From an uncultured Streptomyces sp. (GTDB taxonomy: Bacteria > Actinomycetota > Actinomycetes > Streptomycetales > Streptomycetaceae): a DNA stretch of 64,000 bases. Under the pieces are notes generated by a model. It saw only the letters and a program-made list of their open reading frames with translations, was not told where the DNA came from and did not search any database. The first letter of the stretch is position 1. Every line of letters starts with the position of its first letter. Of this stretch, positions 62,726 through 64,000 are shown piece after piece. Location of the stretch: NCBI RefSeq assembly GCF_947488945.1, contig NZ_CANLBS010000006.1, positions 358,616 to 422,615 of the forward strand. Reading direction: 5' to 3'. Position numbers and translations under genes: made by a program.

Positions 62726-63745
62726 GTGAATGCACGTCTCGTCCTATCCGCCGCCATAGCCGTCGCGGCGGCTGCCGCCCTCACCTGGGCGCCGGCCGCG
62801 AGCGCCCAGCCCTCCGAGCCGCCCCCCTCGGCCCCTGCCGCCTCCGCCGAGACACCAGCCCCGGAGGCGGGCAGAGTTGAGATCACCACGAAGGGCACGG
62901 CCGGAGACGCCCTGCCCGGCGCCACGTTCCTGCTGCTCGACTCTGCCGGGCAGGAAGCCGGACGAGGACAGAGCGACGCACAGGGCAAGGTGACCTTCCC
63001 CGACCTCGCGCCCGGCATCTACCGGCTCAAGCAGTCGGCTACCGGCAGTCCGCTGCACAAGGTCGTCGCCGACCAGGACGTCATCGTCACTCCGGGCGCG
63101 ACCACCCGGCTGACGATCACCGACCCGTTCAATGCCGCTCAGGTCCTCCTGCAGGCCAAGGACGACAAGACCGGCAAGCTCCTGCCCGGCGCAACCGTGA
63201 ACATCGGCACCGGCACCTCCACGCTGCTCACCCTGACCACGGGCGCCAAGGGCACGGCCTCCGGAGAGCTGCCCGTGTCGAGCCGGAGGGCCCAGTTCTG
63301 GGTTAAGGAGATCAAAGCCCCCGCCGGCTACGACCTGTACCAGCTGACCAAGACGTTCACCGCTGGTCCCGGCGACCCGGTGACCGTGACCGTCACCAAC
63401 ACCAAGACCACCACCGACCCGCAGCCCGAACCCTCGGGGAAGCCCACGTACACACCCACCGACACCCCCTCCAGCCCAGGCAAGCCGAACAGCGGCATCA
63501 GAGGGGTCGCACCGTCCGCGTCGAGCAACGTCACACCAAAAGCCGACTCCTCCACCATCGCCGCTACCCCAGTCGGCGACTCCACACCGAAGACGCCGAC
63601 GGGAGCCCTCGCCAGCACCGGCGCTGACGCCACACTGTGGCTGATCGGCGGAGCGGCCGTGCTAATCGCAGGAGGCGGAGGCGCCCTCGCCATGGCACGC
63701 CGCAGCCGCACCGACAGCCCTGCCGACGACTCCACCGAGAGCTGA
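62726..63745 (+). CDS. Cna-B/SpaA-like cell-wall protein with LASTG sorting signal
   Basis: 339 residues. Sec signal (to about ASAQP), two prealbumin-like Cna-B domains (PGATFLLLDSAGQEAGRG ... FPDLAPGIYRLKQ; PGATVNIGTG ... FWVKEIKAPAGY), a Pro/Thr stalk and a C-terminal LASTG, hydrophobic helix and basic RRSR tail. A host class E/D-type sortase would anchor it to peptidoglycan. GTG 62726, AAGGAG 12 nt upstream. May help mating-pair contact; that is inference. Confidence 0.88.
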   Translation: MNARLVLSAAIAVAAAAALTWAPAASAQPSEPPPSAPAASAETPAPEAGRVEITTKGTAGDALPGATFLLLDSAGQEAGRGQSDAQGKVTFPDLAPGIYRLKQSATGSPLHKVVADQDVIVTPGATTRLTITDPFNAAQVLLQAKDDKTGKLLPGATVNIGTGTSTLLTLTTGAKGTASGELPVSSRRAQFWVKEIKAPAGYDLYQLTKTFTAGPGDPVTVTVTNTKTTTDPQPEPSGKPTYTPTDTPSSPGKPNSGIRGVAPSASSNVTPKADSSTIAATPVGDSTPKTPTGALASTGADATLWLIGGAAVLIAGGGGALAMARRSRTDSPADDSTES

Positions 63746-63772
63746 CCCGCACTCCACCCCCTTCACGACAAT

Positions 63773-63811
63773 GGAGCCCCCGGATTCCACAGACTGGAAT
63801 CCGGGGGCTCC
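63773..63811 (+). terminator. Strong hairpin terminator of the plus-strand array
   Basis: Perfect 16-bp stem (GGAGCCCCCGGATTCC with GGAATCCGGGGGCTCC) and 7-nt loop after the wall-protein gene. Confidence 0.85.
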
Positions 63812-63950
63812 GTTGTTCACCAGCACATGGACGACTCGTTACGCTGCGGTCGTGATCGAGCCCTCCCCGCTTAGTCGAAACCCGTCTACAGGGGTTCCAC
63901 CTGTCTCTCGGTCCAACTGCCCACCGGACCACACGAATGGAGAACGCCCA

Positions 63951-64000
63951 GTGCTCGATGCACATATGAATGGGGAAGGCAGGCGTGGCAAAGGGGCCGT
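63951..64000 (+). CDS. Start of a gene cut by the right edge
   Basis: GTG 63951 behind GGAG opens a frame beginning LDAHMNGEGRRGKG that continues past the window. Too short to identify. Confidence 0.35.
   Translation, partial: MLDAHMNGEGRRGKGA

Overview
The window is high-GC actinobacterial DNA and looks like Streptomyces. The evidence is the codon bias, a polyphosphate glucokinase, the glpX-xseBA-ispH-ppgK-ychF neighbourhood, and many DUF317-family proteins, which I know mainly from streptomycete chromosomes and plasmids. No taxonomic search was run.

Positions 1-9.8 kb are ordinary chromosome: glpX (cut by the window edge), a DUF4245 protein, a nitroreductase, xseB/xseA, an amino-acid permease, ispH, ppgK, a DUF6542 membrane protein and ychF. 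Intergenic hairpins there look like normal terminators. After the ychF terminator (9,836-9,872) a 22-bp direct repeat appears and the gene content changes completely, so I place the left edge of an acquired element near 9.87-9.96 kb. Its right edge, and any integrase or relaxase, are not in the window.

Positions 10-14.1 kb hold likely cargo: a DUF5655/NucS-like nuclease-fold protein, an Abi_C-like protein, a DUF4209-like protein with an R-x4-H HEPN motif, and a relic of a metal P-type ATPase. These resemble phage-defence genes, but no function is shown.

From 51.05 kb leftward to 14.3 kb almost every gene is on the minus strand, in one tightly packed array. It encodes a type IV secretion/conjugation apparatus: an NlpC/P60 lytic transglycosylase, a DUF6112 pilin-like protein, a VirB8-like protein, a VirB6/TrbL-like channel protein, an SCO6880-family protein, a VirB4 ATPase and a TraD/VirD4 coupling protein. 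Interspersed are a lipoprotein, a MoxR ATPase with a VWA/HExxH partner, several DUF317 proteins, a TrpA homologue with an alpha/beta hydrolase, a PAPS-reductase-like enzyme, a cytosine-5 methyltransferase, a DnaB-N-domain protein and many unknown small proteins.

A divergent control region (51.3-51.5 kb) with a 120-bp imperfect palindrome separates this array from a plus-strand array (51.55-63.8 kb). The plus array encodes a beta-class DNA methyltransferase, DUF4913 and RelE-like proteins, four similar small helical proteins, a secreted SH3 protein, two winged-helix regulators coupled to an MFS transporter, an ATP-grasp ligase, a DUF317 protein, and a Cna-B/SpaA-like wall protein ending in an LASTG sorting signal and a strong terminator.

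The most unusual feature is translational. About nine genes of the element have no ATG, GTG or TTG where their conserved N-terminus should begin, but have AUC, AUU or CUG, mostly behind a good Shine-Dalgarno sequence. The clearest cases are a DUF4259 protein, a lipoprotein and a PP-loop enzyme. The chromosomal genes in the same window use only ATG and GTG. Also notable are a hairpin repeat present three times with compensatory base changes, and three small genes that carry apparent frameshifts.
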